A stretch of 64,000 nucleotides of DNA from contig CAZUJE010000002.1 of NCBI GenBank assembly GCA_964620215.1, positions 1 to 64,000 on the forward strand, given 5' to 3'. The stretch is from JAUSIF01 sp964620215. GTDB lineage: Bacteria; Pseudomonadota; Alphaproteobacteria; Rhizobiales; Xanthobacteraceae. Below the pieces are notes generated by a model that had not been told where the DNA came from, ran no database searches, and saw only the letters and a list, made by a program, of their open reading frames with translations. The translations under genes and the position numbers were made by a program. Below, one piece after another: positions 35,176 to 43,391 of this stretch; the first letter of the stretch is position 1, and every line of letters starts with the position of its first letter.

Positions 35176-36614
35176 GTCACGCGATCAGCTCGCCGCAGTT
35201 CAAGGAAAACGCGCATGAAGCCTTGCACGATCCGCAGTTGCAGAAGGCGCTGGACAAGATCGAAACCGGCTTTGTGAAAAATCGCCGCAACGTGGCGGCA
35301 AAGTTGCCTGAATTCGAGAAGCTGCGCGACAGCGCCCGCGACATCAAAAATCACACGCTCGCGCATCTCGATCTTTATCTGGAGCAATACGAAAAGCGCG
35401 TGACGGAGCAGGGCGGCCATGTGCATTGGGCCGTCACCGCCGAGGATGCGCGGCAGGCCGTGCTCGCCATCTGCAAGAAGATGAATGCCCGCATCGTCGC
35501 CAAGGGCAAAAGCATGGTGAGCGAGGAAATCGGGCTCAACGATTTTCTCACGGCCAATCACATGGTGCCGGTCGAAACGGACCTGGGCGAATACATCATC
35601 CAGCTTCGCAATGAAGCGCCTTCGCACATCATCGCGCCCGCGATTCATCTGAACCGCGACCAGATCGAAGCGGATTTCCGCCGCGTGCATACGTCTTTGC
35701 CGGAAGGCCGCAATCTCGAAGAGCCCGCGGCGCTGCTCGCCGAAGCCCGCGCCGTGCTGCGCGAAAAATTCCTCGCGGCCGATGTGGGCATCACCGGCGC
35801 TAATTTTCTGGTCGCCGAAACCGGCACTTCGATCATCGTCACCAATGAAGGCAATGGCGATCTCAGCCAGACCTTGCCGAAAGCGCATATCGTAATCGCG
35901 TCCATCGAAAAAATCGTGCCGACGCTGGAAGATGTCTCGCAGATGCTGCGCGTGCTGGCGCGCTCCGCGACCGGCCAGGAAATCTCGATCTACACGACCT
36001 TCTCCACCGGCCCGCGCCGCCCGGAGGATGTGGACGGACCCGGCGAGTATCATGTGATCATTCTCGACAATGGCCGCTCGGCGATGCTCGGCGGCCAGTT
36101 CCGCGAAATGCTCCGCTGCATCCGCTGCGGCGCCTGCATGAATCACTGCCCGGTTTATGGCGCCGTCGGCGGTCACGCCTATGGCTGGGTCTATCCGGGT
36201 CCAATGGGTGCCGTGCTGACGCCGTCGTTGATCGGCGTGGACAAGGCGGGCCATCTGCCGAACGCCTCCACCTTTTGCGGCCGCTGCGAGGAAGTCTGCC
36301 CCGTCCGCATTCCGCTGCCGAAACTGATGCGTCACTGGCGCGAGCGGGAATTCGAGCGGCATCTGTCCCCGGCGACAGTGCGGGGAGGCTTGAAGTTCTG
36401 GTCATATTTTGCGTTGCGCCCGGCGCTGTACAATTTATTCGCGCGCTTCGGAATGAAAATGCTCGCCTCACTCGGTCATGTGAAAGGCCGTTTCCGCTGG
36501 CTTCCGCTCGCGGGCGGCTGGACCAGGCATCGTGAATTTCCCACGCCCCAGGGCGATACATTCCAGGCGCTCTGGAAAAATCGCCACGCCGGCGGACAAG
36601 GAAAAAAATCGTGA
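35172..36614 (+). CDS. lutB: Lactate utilization protein B (iron-sulfur subunit)
   Basis: 480-aa protein of the LutB/YkgF family. The N-terminal part is a LUD domain (about residues 60-300, with ITGANFLVAETGTSIIVTNEGNGDL). Two [4Fe-4S] motifs follow, CIRCGACMNHCPVYGAVGGHAYGWVYPGPMGAV at about 316 and CGRCEEVCPVRIPLPKL at about 365. A C-terminal helical region completes it. It carries electrons within the LutABC L-lactate oxidase. GGAGAGAACGC precedes the start, and the gene overlaps the GNAT gene before and lutC after by four bases each. Confidence 0.95.
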   Translation: MSHAISSPQFKENAHEALHDPQLQKALDKIETGFVKNRRNVAAKLPEFEKLRDSARDIKNHTLAHLDLYLEQYEKRVTEQGGHVHWAVTAEDARQAVLAICKKMNARIVAKGKSMVSEEIGLNDFLTANHMVPVETDLGEYIIQLRNEAPSHIIAPAIHLNRDQIEADFRRVHTSLPEGRNLEEPAALLAEARAVLREKFLAADVGITGANFLVAETGTSIIVTNEGNGDLSQTLPKAHIVIASIEKIVPTLEDVSQMLRVLARSATGQEISIYTTFSTGPRRPEDVDGPGEYHVIILDNGRSAMLGGQFREMLRCIRCGACMNHCPVYGAVGGHAYGWVYPGPMGAVLTPSLIGVDKAGHLPNASTFCGRCEEVCPVRIPLPKLMRHWREREFERHLSPATVRGGLKFWSYFALRPALYNLFARFGMKMLASLGHVKGRFRWLPLAGGWTRHREFPTPQGDTFQALWKNRHAGGQGKKS

Positions 36615-37300
36615 CCGCGCGCGACACGGTGCTTGGGACGGTCCGCCGCTCGCTGGGGGTAAGCGGAAACGAGGCCGCGCGCCGCCAGACCGTGGAAGAG
36701 CGTCTGTCAGTGCATGAAAAAGGAATCATCCCGGAGCGCGGAGACGGCTCAAAACAGGATCGCGTCGCCCTGTTCAAAAAGATGATCGAGGAGGCTTTCG
36801 CGACTGTTTCGATCCTCAGTTCCGCCGACGAAATTCCCGCCGCCGTCTCGGCGCATCTGCGCTCCAAAAACTTGCCGATGGAAATTCGCCGCGGCGAGGA
36901 TGCGCGTTTGAATGATGTGCCTTGGCAAAAGGAAAAGACGCTTACCGTCAGCATCGGGCCATCGGACGGGAAACAGCTTGCCTCGATTTCCCATGCGTTC
37001 GGCGGCGTATCCGAGACCGGAACGCTTGTCATGGTGTCCGGCCCGGCCAATCCAACCACGCTCAGTTTTCTTCCCGAGCATCACATCGTGGTCGTTGATG
37101 CGAACGACCTCGCCGGAAATTACGAAACGGTCTGGGAGCGCATTCGCGAGCGCTACGGCGCCGGCAATATGCCGCGCACGGTGAACTGGATTTCCGGCCC
37201 CTCGCGTACCGCCGACATCGAGCAGGTGCTGTTGCAGGGTGCCCACGGCCCGCGCGGCCTGCATGTGCTCGTCTTGGACAAACAGGTTTTGGACAAGTAA
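36611..37300 (+). CDS. lutC: Lactate utilization protein C (LUD domain)
   Basis: 229 aa from a GTG inside the last codons of lutB (GTGA overlap) with an AAGGA upstream. The LUD domain reads KTLTVSIGPSDGKQLASISHAFGGVSETGTLVMVSGPANPTTLSFLPEHHIVVVDANDLAGNYETVWERI and ends ISGPSRTADIEQVLLQGAHGPRGLHVLVLD. Third subunit of the L-lactate oxidation complex. It closes the operon; the next gene starts 25 bases on and may be co-transcribed. Confidence 0.94.
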   Translation: MTARDTVLGTVRRSLGVSGNEAARRQTVEERLSVHEKGIIPERGDGSKQDRVALFKKMIEEAFATVSILSSADEIPAAVSAHLRSKNLPMEIRRGEDARLNDVPWQKEKTLTVSIGPSDGKQLASISHAFGGVSETGTLVMVSGPANPTTLSFLPEHHIVVVDANDLAGNYETVWERIRERYGAGNMPRTVNWISGPSRTADIEQVLLQGAHGPRGLHVLVLDKQVLDK

Positions 37301-37324
37301 GAAAGCGCGAGAAACGGACCCTCC

Positions 37325-38581
37325 ATGACCGCTCCCGTCGTCCAGCAACGCGATGTCGTTTTCATCTGCGGCTACGAAATCGCGCCGCCGGAAATTCATC
37401 ACAAGCGCTTTGAGCGCGAACTCGCGCGCATGCTCGAGACCTGGAATGTGAAGTCGAAAGTGTCGCCCGTCTCCATGACGCCGGACAAGCATTTCGGCGA
37501 ATGGTCGCTGGAAACCTCCGGCCCGAACTGGAAGGTGAACACCAATTACAAGATTTTCTGGTGGGGCGATCTCATTGCAACTGACTTCGAGATGCCCACC
37601 TGGAAGCGCCTGAAGGTGGGGCTCGCTGCGTTTTTCGATTTCACTTTTTCCGGCGCGCTGTTCGCCTATTTCCGGATGAACTGGCGCTACGCGCTGTTTT
37701 TTCTTTATCCATATTTTCTGTTCACGATGGCAGGCGTTGGCGCTTACCTCGCCTCCCGTTACGCATTCGGCTGGTTTGCGCCGGGCTCAGGGTGGTCGCT
37801 GCCGGTTTCGATTGCGCTCGGCATCGCGGCTTCCATCGGTTCGCTGCTGCTGCCGCCGCGGCCCTTTTACATTGCCTATCTCTTCAACGACTGGCATTTC
37901 GCCCATGAACTCGTGCATGGCCGGCGCACGGTGCTCGACGCGCGCCTCGATAAATTCGCCCGCGAACTCATCGCCGTTGTGAAAAAATCCACCGGCGACG
38001 AGATCGTTCTCGTCGGCCACAGCCTCGGCGCGGTGCAGGTGATCGACGTGGTCGCCCGCGCGAAAAAGATCGACCCTCAGTTCGGGAAAAATAATCCGCC
38101 GATCCGCATTCTCACCGTAGGATCGTCGCTCCTGAAAATCGGCCTGCATCCCGGCGCGGATTATCTGCGCCGGGCGACGAAAGAGGTCGCCAACGATCCG
38201 AATTTCTACTGGGTCGAATTCCAGGCGCTGTCCGACATGGTCAATTTTTATAAGTCCAATCCCGTCGGGGATATCGGCCTGCCGCTCACCGGCAGCCCGA
38301 CCGTGCAGATCGTCCGCATCAAGCACATGCTGAAGAAGGATACCTACAACGGATTGAAGCGTGACTTCTTCCGTGTCCACCGCCAGTTCGTGATGGGCAA
38401 CGAGCAGCGCTATTTCTACGACTACTACATGATCTGTTGCGGACCCATTGCGCTGCCCGACCGCGTCTCCTATCACGACGGCGCGACCAAGGCATTTGCG
38501 CCGGACGGTTCGTTCGATCCGTCGCAAGTCCGCGTCGGTCCCGTGTCCGGTTCGGTCAAAAGCAAAAAGGCGAAAGACTGA
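37325..38581 (+). CDS. Membrane-associated alpha/beta-hydrolase-like protein
   Basis: 418-aa protein of unknown function. Residues 90-180 hold two to four hydrophobic segments (FFDFTFSGALFAYF, YALFFLYPYFLFTMAGVGAYLAS, VSIALGIAASIGSLLLPP). After them DEIVLVGHSLGAVQVIDVVARAKK is a nucleophile elbow (GHSLG, Ser at about 236), so a lipase- or esterase-type fold is likely. The flanking RTVLDARLDKFARELIAVV fits an alpha/beta-hydrolase. A catalytic His and Asp cannot be fixed by eye. It overlaps the following ICMT-like gene by one base (TGATG), suggesting coupling. Confidence 0.75.
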   Translation: MTAPVVQQRDVVFICGYEIAPPEIHHKRFERELARMLETWNVKSKVSPVSMTPDKHFGEWSLETSGPNWKVNTNYKIFWWGDLIATDFEMPTWKRLKVGLAAFFDFTFSGALFAYFRMNWRYALFFLYPYFLFTMAGVGAYLASRYAFGWFAPGSGWSLPVSIALGIAASIGSLLLPPRPFYIAYLFNDWHFAHELVHGRRTVLDARLDKFARELIAVVKKSTGDEIVLVGHSLGAVQVIDVVARAKKIDPQFGKNNPPIRILTVGSSLLKIGLHPGADYLRRATKEVANDPNFYWVEFQALSDMVNFYKSNPVGDIGLPLTGSPTVQIVRIKHMLKKDTYNGLKRDFFRVHRQFVMGNEQRYFYDYYMICCGPIALPDRVSYHDGATKAFAPDGSFDPSQVRVGPVSGSVKSKKAKD

Positions 38582-39165
38582 TGACTCCGACAATCGCCAA
38601 AATAATCTGGTCCCTGTTCGTGGTGGCCTGGTGGGCTTTGCGCTATCCGCATGAACGCAAGGCGAAGAAGGCGCGGGTGATGGCGACCAAGCGCGACGCG
38701 CAGGAACTGACGCTGCTTGGCATTTCGCTATCCGGCCTTGGCATCATTCCGATGATCTATGTGTTCACGAAATTCGGCGGCTTCGGTGAGCGGCCTTTTA
38801 TTCCCGCGCTGGCCTGGCTCGGCCTTGTGCCGGCGCTCGGCGCGCTCTGGCTGTTCCATCGCACCCACAAGGAACTCGGCCGCAACTGGTCGGTCTCCCT
38901 CGAGCTTCGCGACAAGCACGAACTCGTCACCAACGGGGTCTATCGCTTTGTCCGCCACCCGATGTATTCGGCTTTTTTCCTCTGGGCGGTGGCACAGGCG
39001 CTTTTGTTGCCGAACTGGATCGCGGGCTTCTCCGGCATCATCGGCTTTGGAACCCTGTTCCTGTTCCGCGTGGGCCGCGAGGAGCAGTTAATGATTGAGG
39101 CCTTCGGCGAGCAATACCGCGCCTATATGGCCCGCACCGCCCGGGTAATTCCCTGGATTTACTAG
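38581..39165 (+). CDS. Isoprenylcysteine carboxyl methyltransferase / PEMT-like membrane protein
   Basis: 194-aa integral membrane protein. Four or five hydrophobic spans are followed by the family C-terminus: TNGVYRFVRHPMYSAFFLWAVAQALLLPNWIAG and FLFRVGREEQLMIEAFGEQYRAYMARTARVIPWIY. The RHPMY and E-E-x-x-x-x-x-F-G-x-x-Y-x-x-Y patterns bind SAM in ICMT/PEMT-type methyltransferases. Bacterial members act on isoprenoids, phospholipids or small molecules; which one is not evident. Its start shares a base with the stop of the hydrolase-like gene. Confidence 0.88.
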   Translation: MTPTIAKIIWSLFVVAWWALRYPHERKAKKARVMATKRDAQELTLLGISLSGLGIIPMIYVFTKFGGFGERPFIPALAWLGLVPALGALWLFHRTHKELGRNWSVSLELRDKHELVTNGVYRFVRHPMYSAFFLWAVAQALLLPNWIAGFSGIIGFGTLFLFRVGREEQLMIEAFGEQYRAYMARTARVIPWIY

Positions 39166-39379
39166 GCGGCTTCCCGGCCTGGGACGCCCGCTAATCCCCC
39201 TGCCTGACGCCGCGGATTAGTGTGAAATTCGCGTGACTTATTGGCAACATATCCGCGGAATGGGGCGTGCGGCGCCGTCTCGCACTAGCCCGTTAATACC
39301 TCCGACTCTATAAGCGAACCGGGCGGGCAATACCGGTGGCTGGACCTCTGGGCTCTTCTGAACACAAGAGTTTTGATTG

Positions 39380-40378
39380 ATGCAGGCCGTGTGGAAAGTC
39401 GGGATTCGCTTTGCAGCGCTCCTCGCCATTGCTGGCGTGGCCGGCGCGCATTCGCCCGTCTCCGCGCAGGAGCCGGCGGATAATTTCCGCCTGATCGCGG
39501 CACCCGCTCCCGCCAAGAAACTCGAAACCAAAAGCGCGAATTCAAAAGAGTCGAAAGACCGCGGCGTCGTCGTTTACGTGATGCGCGGCTGGCTCGATGT
39601 GTTCTCCACCGGCATGGACGATCTCGCCGCCAAGATGAAAAGCCGCGGCATCAACGCCATTCCGATGTCGCACAGCGATCATCTTATTGTCGCCGCGGAA
39701 ATCATCGCGCGCCACAAACAGGGCATCAAGGAAAGGCCGGTGCTGATCGGCCACTCGCTCGGCGCCAATGCTTGCGCATCGATGTCCGCCGAATTGTACA
39801 AGGCGGGCATTCATGTGCCGCTGATCGTGATGTTCGACCCCACCGTCGTTCAACAGGTTCCGCCTAATGTCGGGCGCGCGGTGAATTTCTATCAGTCCAA
39901 CAATGGCTGGGGCGTGAAGGTCGAAGCGGCGAGGGGTTTCAAGGGCAAGCTCGAAAACATCGACCTCTTCAAGGAAGAGCTGGGCCACACCGGCATCGAC
40001 AAGTCTCCGAAGCTGCATTTGCAGTCGATCTCCTTTGTGCAGGGATTGCGCGGCGTGCGTGACCGCGATCTCGAAGAAGCGTTGCGTCCGAAAGCGAAGC
40101 CGGTGGAAAGTGCCGGCGCGCCGAAGCAGCCTTCGGCATCAGCTGAGAAGGCTGAAGCCAAATCCGAGGCGAAGGCCGAATCCAAGTCCGATGCCCCCGC
40201 GGCAACGGTTGCCGCTCCGTCCTCCGGCGAGACCAAGACTCCGTCCGCGCCGGCTTCCGGCGAAGTCAAAGCGGCTTCCGAAAAACCCGCCGAAAAACCG
40301 GCCGGTGACAAGTCCAGTGTCTCCCCCAGCGGCAAGCCGGACGGACTGTTCTCCGAAATAAAGCGCCCGACGCTTTAA
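39380..40378 (+). CDS. Secreted protein with GHSLG motif and repetitive Lys/Ala/Glu tail
   Basis: 332 aa from the ATG at 39380. A signal peptide (VGIRFAALLAIAGVAGAHSPVSAQ) precedes about 200 residues with GVVVYVMRGWLDVFSTGMDDLAAKM and ERPVLIGHSLGANACASMSAEL, where GHSLG is a lipase-type nucleophile elbow. The last 95 residues are low complexity, rich in Ala, Lys, Glu, Ser and Pro, probably a disordered tail or cell-wall spacer. It is the last complete alphaproteobacterial gene before the glcD junction. Esterase activity is inferred from one motif only. Confidence 0.78.
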   Translation: MQAVWKVGIRFAALLAIAGVAGAHSPVSAQEPADNFRLIAAPAPAKKLETKSANSKESKDRGVVVYVMRGWLDVFSTGMDDLAAKMKSRGINAIPMSHSDHLIVAAEIIARHKQGIKERPVLIGHSLGANACASMSAELYKAGIHVPLIVMFDPTVVQQVPPNVGRAVNFYQSNNGWGVKVEAARGFKGKLENIDLFKEELGHTGIDKSPKLHLQSISFVQGLRGVRDRDLEEALRPKAKPVESAGAPKQPSASAEKAEAKSEAKAESKSDAPAATVAAPSSGETKTPSAPASGEVKAASEKPAEKPAGDKSSVSPSGKPDGLFSEIKRPTL

Positions 40379-40481
40379 TCGTCCTTTCTCTCATTTGTAG
40401 CTTTCAGGCGCCGGGCATTCGTGTTTTGACGGCGCTCGTTCCTTGCGGCTATCTGCTAGGATCGTTTCGGGAGAATTGAAT

Positions 40482-41939
40482 ATGGTCGCTATGCCGGCCC
40501 TCGATCAGGATGTATTGGCGCGCCGCGCCGCGATCGTGGCGGCACTGCGTGCGATTGTTCCGGGCGAAGGCGTGATCGACACCGAGATCGGCATGCGTCC
40601 CTTCGAGTCGGACGGGCTCACCGCCTATCGCCAGCTTCCGATGGTGGTGGTGCTGCCCGACACGACCGGGCAGGTCTCGAAAATTCTGAAATACTGCTAC
40701 GAGCAAAACATCAAGGTCGTTCCGCGCGGCGCCGGCACTTCGCTTTCCGGCGGCGCGCTGCCCCTCGGCGACGGCGTGTTGCTTGGGCTGTCTAAATTCA
40801 ACCGCGTGCTGGAAGTCGATTTTGAGAATCGCGCCGTGGTCGCGCAGCCGGGCGTGACCAATCTCGGCGTCTCCAACGCGGTTGCGAGTCAGGGATTTTA
40901 TTACGCGCCGGATCCTTCTTCCCAGATCGCCTGCACCATCGGCGGCAATGTCGCGGAAAATTCCGGCGGCGTGCATTGCCTCAAGTACGGCCTCACGGTG
41001 CACAACATCCTCAAGCTGCGCGTCGCGCTGATCGATGGCGAAATCGTCGAGATCGGCAGCGACGCGCTCGACACCCCCGGCTACGACCTCCTGGCGCTGC
41101 TGATCGGCTCCGAGGGCATGCTCGGCGTGGTGCTCGAAGCCACCGTCAAGCTCACGCCCAAGCCGCAGGTGGCGCAGGTGGTGATGGCTTCGTTCGACGA
41201 CGTCATCGCCGCCGGCAACGCCGTTGCCGCCATCATCGCCGCCGGCATCATCCCGGCCGGGCTGGAGATGATGGACAAGCCGGCCACCGCCGCCGTCGAG
41301 GATTTCGTCCATGCCGGCTACGACCTTTCCGCCGCCGCCATCCTGCTGGCCGAATCCGACGGCACGCCCGCCGAAGTCGCCGAGGAAATCGCCGCCATGC
41401 GCGCCGTGCTCGAAGGCGCCGGCGCGCGCGACCTGCATGTGTCGCAGAGCGAGGCCGAGCGCCTCAAATTCTGGGCCGGGCGCAAGGCCGCCTTTCCGGC
41501 GGTGGGCCGCATCACGCCCGACTATATGTGCATGGACGGCACCATCCCGCGCAAGCACCTGGCGCATGTGCTGACACGCATCGCCGAACTCGCGCAGGAA
41601 TACGGCCTGCGCTGCGCCAACGTCTTCCACGCCGGCGACGGCAACCTGCATCCGCTGATCATGTTCGACGCCAGCCGCGACGACGAACTGCAACGCGCCA
41701 CAGAATTCGGCGCGCGCATCCTCGAACTCTCGGTCGAAGTCGGCGGCACCATCACCGGCGAGCACGGCGTCGGCATCGAGAAGGTGCAGCAGATGTGCGT
41801 GCAGTTCAGCGCCGAGGAGCTCGACGCCTTCCACGCCGTCAAGGCCGCCTTCGACCCGCAGCGCCTGCTCAACCCCGGCAAGGCCGTGCCCATGCCGCGG
41901 CGCTGTTCGGAATACCGCCTGACCGGGAGCGCCAGATGA
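40482..41939 (+). CDS. glcD: Glycolate oxidase FAD subunit, apparently chimeric
   Basis: 485 aa from the ATG at 40482, with GGGAGAATTGAAT just before it. FAD-linked subunit of glycolate (or D-lactate) oxidase. It has the PCMH FAD-binding block VVPRGAGTSLSGGALPLGDG, then PDPSSQIACTIGGNVAENSGG. The C-terminal cap holds NVFHAGDGNLHPLIMFD and TGEHGVGIEK. The ORF is intact and full length. However, the first 160 or so codons use the AT-tolerant style of the upstream alphaproteobacterial genes (aaa, att, ttt codons). The rest uses the GC-saturated style of the downstream betaproteobacterial genes, and its protein wording (YGLTVHNILKLRVALIDGEIVEIGSDALD) is betaproteobacterial. See the junction entry. 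Confidence 0.9.
   Translation: MVAMPALDQDVLARRAAIVAALRAIVPGEGVIDTEIGMRPFESDGLTAYRQLPMVVVLPDTTGQVSKILKYCYEQNIKVVPRGAGTSLSGGALPLGDGVLLGLSKFNRVLEVDFENRAVVAQPGVTNLGVSNAVASQGFYYAPDPSSQIACTIGGNVAENSGGVHCLKYGLTVHNILKLRVALIDGEIVEIGSDALDTPGYDLLALLIGSEGMLGVVLEATVKLTPKPQVAQVVMASFDDVIAAGNAVAAIIAAGIIPAGLEMMDKPATAAVEDFVHAGYDLSAAAILLAESDGTPAEVAEEIAAMRAVLEGAGARDLHVSQSEAERLKFWAGRKAAFPAVGRITPDYMCMDGTIPRKHLAHVLTRIAELAQEYGLRCANVFHAGDGNLHPLIMFDASRDDELQRATEFGARILELSVEVGGTITGEHGVGIEKVQQMCVQFSAEELDAFHAVKAAFDPQRLLNPGKAVPMPRRCSEYRLTGSAR
40950..41000. other. Putative join between alpha- and betaproteobacterial DNA
   Basis: Base composition, codon style and gene content change here without a frameshift. Left of it are codons such as GCG-GAA-AAT-TCC and TTT-TAT-TAC. 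Right of it almost every third position is G or C for many kilobases. The site encodes the near-invariant ENSGGVHCLKYG segment of GlcD, where unrelated genomes can share long exact words. This is the expected signature of a metagenome or co-culture misassembly, or less likely of homologous recombination. The exact base cannot be fixed. Confidence 0.75.
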
Positions 41940-42031
41940 GAGCCATCCCCCCAGCCCCCTTCCCACGGAAGGGGGTGACTTCGGTTCAGCCGCTGAGCGG
42001 CTTCCGGTTCGTTGACTTGCTGCCTCCTTGG

Positions 42032-42061
42032 GGCCCCCCAAGGGGACTTCCTTCGGGGCGC
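42032..42061 (-). repeat. Dispersed GC-rich repeat, copy 1 (glcD-glcE gap)
   Basis: A 30-bp core in the 139-bp glcD-glcE gap that recurs with one mismatch, in the opposite orientation, at 53146-53175 inside glcF. It contains the small palindrome CCTTGGGGCCCCCCAAGG and sits in a longer composite element starting near 41950 (GAAGGGGGTGAC, then GCCGCTGAGCGGC and GCTGCCTCC). The repeat ends just before the glcE start. Confidence 0.8.
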
Positions 42062-42078
42062 GGCCCGGCGGAGGCAGC

Positions 42079-43131
42079 ATGAGCGCCATCACCGACATCG
42101 CCGACGAGCTCGCCGCCCGCGTGCGCGCCGCCGCAGGTTCGCTGCGCGTGCGCGGCGGCGGCAGCAAGGACTTCTACGGCGCCGCGCTCGCCGGCGAGGT
42201 CATCGACACGCGCGGCCACTGCGGCATCGTCGCCTACGAACCCACCGAGCTCGTCGTCACCGTGCGCGCCGGCACGCCGCTGGCCGAGGTCGAAGCCGCG
42301 CTGGCGCAGCAGGGCCAGATGCTCGCCTTCGAGCCGCCGCACTTCGGCGCCGCCGCCACCGTCGGCGGCACCGTTGCGGCCGGTATCGCCGGCCCGCGCC
42401 GCGCCACCGCCGGCGCCGTGCGCGACTTCGTCCTCGGCGTGCGCCTGCTCGACGGCCAGGGCCGCGAACTCCGGTTCGGCGGCCAGGTGATGAAGAACGT
42501 CGCCGGCTACGACGTCTCGCGCATGATCGCCGGAAGCCTGGGCACGCTCGGCCTGATCCTCGAAGTTTCGCTCAAGGTCCTGCCCAAACCCGCCGCCGAG
42601 GCGACGCTGCGCTTCGAGATGCCCGCTGCCAAGGCGCTGGAAACCATGAACCAGTGGGCCGGCAAGCCCTTGCCCGTTTCCGCCACCGCCTGGAGCGACG
42701 ACACGCTCAGCGTGCGCCTGTCCGGCGCCCGCGCCGCGGTTGCCGCCGCGCGCAACCAGCTCGGCGGCGAGGCCGTCGGCGAGTTCGCCGCCGCGCAATT
42801 CTGGGCCGACCTGCGCGAACAGCGCCTGGCCTTCTTCGCCACCGAGTCGCCGCTGTGGCGGCTGTCGCTGCCCTCCACGGCGGGCCACGCCGACCTGCCC
42901 GGCGCGACGCTGATCGAGTGGGGCGGCGCGCAGCGCTGGCTGCGCGGCGACATCGAGACCGCCCACGCGCGCGAAGTCGCGGAAAAAATCGGCGGCCACG
43001 CCACGCTGTTCCGCGGCGGCGACAAGGCCGCCGGCGTGTTCCAGCCGCTGCCGCCGGCCCTCGCCGCGCTCAACCGGCGCGTCCGCCAGGCGCTCGACCC
43101 CAGGGGCGTGTTCGACACCGGCAGGCTGTAA
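42079..43131 (+). CDS. glcE: Glycolate oxidase FAD-binding subunit
   Basis: 350 aa from the ATG at 42079 (MSAITDIADELAARVRAAAG); GGCGGAGGCAGC lies before it. Second flavoprotein-like subunit of glycolate oxidase. It has a shortened PCMH FAD domain: LRVRGGGSKDFYG, FGAAATVGGTVAAGIAGPRRATAGAVRDFVLGVRLLDGQG and QVMKNVAGYDVSRMIAGSLGTLGLILEVSLKVLP. The C-terminus DPRGVFDTGRL is the normal family ending, so the gene is complete. In related betaproteobacteria glcF usually follows directly. Here it lies about 8.9 kb downstream. Confidence 0.95.
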   Translation: MSAITDIADELAARVRAAAGSLRVRGGGSKDFYGAALAGEVIDTRGHCGIVAYEPTELVVTVRAGTPLAEVEAALAQQGQMLAFEPPHFGAAATVGGTVAAGIAGPRRATAGAVRDFVLGVRLLDGQGRELRFGGQVMKNVAGYDVSRMIAGSLGTLGLILEVSLKVLPKPAAEATLRFEMPAAKALETMNQWAGKPLPVSATAWSDDTLSVRLSGARAAVAAARNQLGGEAVGEFAAAQFWADLREQRLAFFATESPLWRLSLPSTAGHADLPGATLIEWGGAQRWLRGDIETAHAREVAEKIGGHATLFRGGDKAAGVFQPLPPALAALNRRVRQALDPRGVFDTGRL

Positions 43132-43238
43132 CCCTTCGCGCCGCACCGGCGAATAATGACAGGTGCGCAGCCGCCGCTATTCCGATATGCTATGCCGCTG
43201 TTTTGGCGCGACACGACATCGACCAGCGGGAGGGGCGG

Positions 43239-43376
43239 ATGGACAAGCGGGAAACCATGCCGGCGGCAAAGGGCACGGGCTGCGGGCGCAAGGCTGGCAC
43301 CGTGGTCAAGACACAAATGTTAGATAGTGGAAATGTCGCTATGGCGCCTACTTTGCGTTATGCGTTTTACATTTGA
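43239..43376 (+). pseudogene. Short ORF, possible truncated 5' end of a gene
   Basis: A 45-codon ORF with a strong GGGAGGGGCGG ribosome site starts MDKRETMPAAKGTGCGRKAGTVVK in GC-rich sequence. It changes to AT-richer sequence from about base 43,315 (TQMLDSGNVAMAPTLRYAFYI). The good start site and the composition change in mid-ORF suggest a resident gene cut by insertion of the low-GC cassette. No family is recognised; it could also be a genuine small protein. Confidence 0.4.
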
Positions 43377-43391
43377 GCGAGTGCAACCTCT

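Noticed and set aside
40449..42167. 572-codon minus-strand frame over glcD
   Set aside because: Antisense shadow of glcD and glcE; its sequence is low complexity and spans the intergenic repeat.
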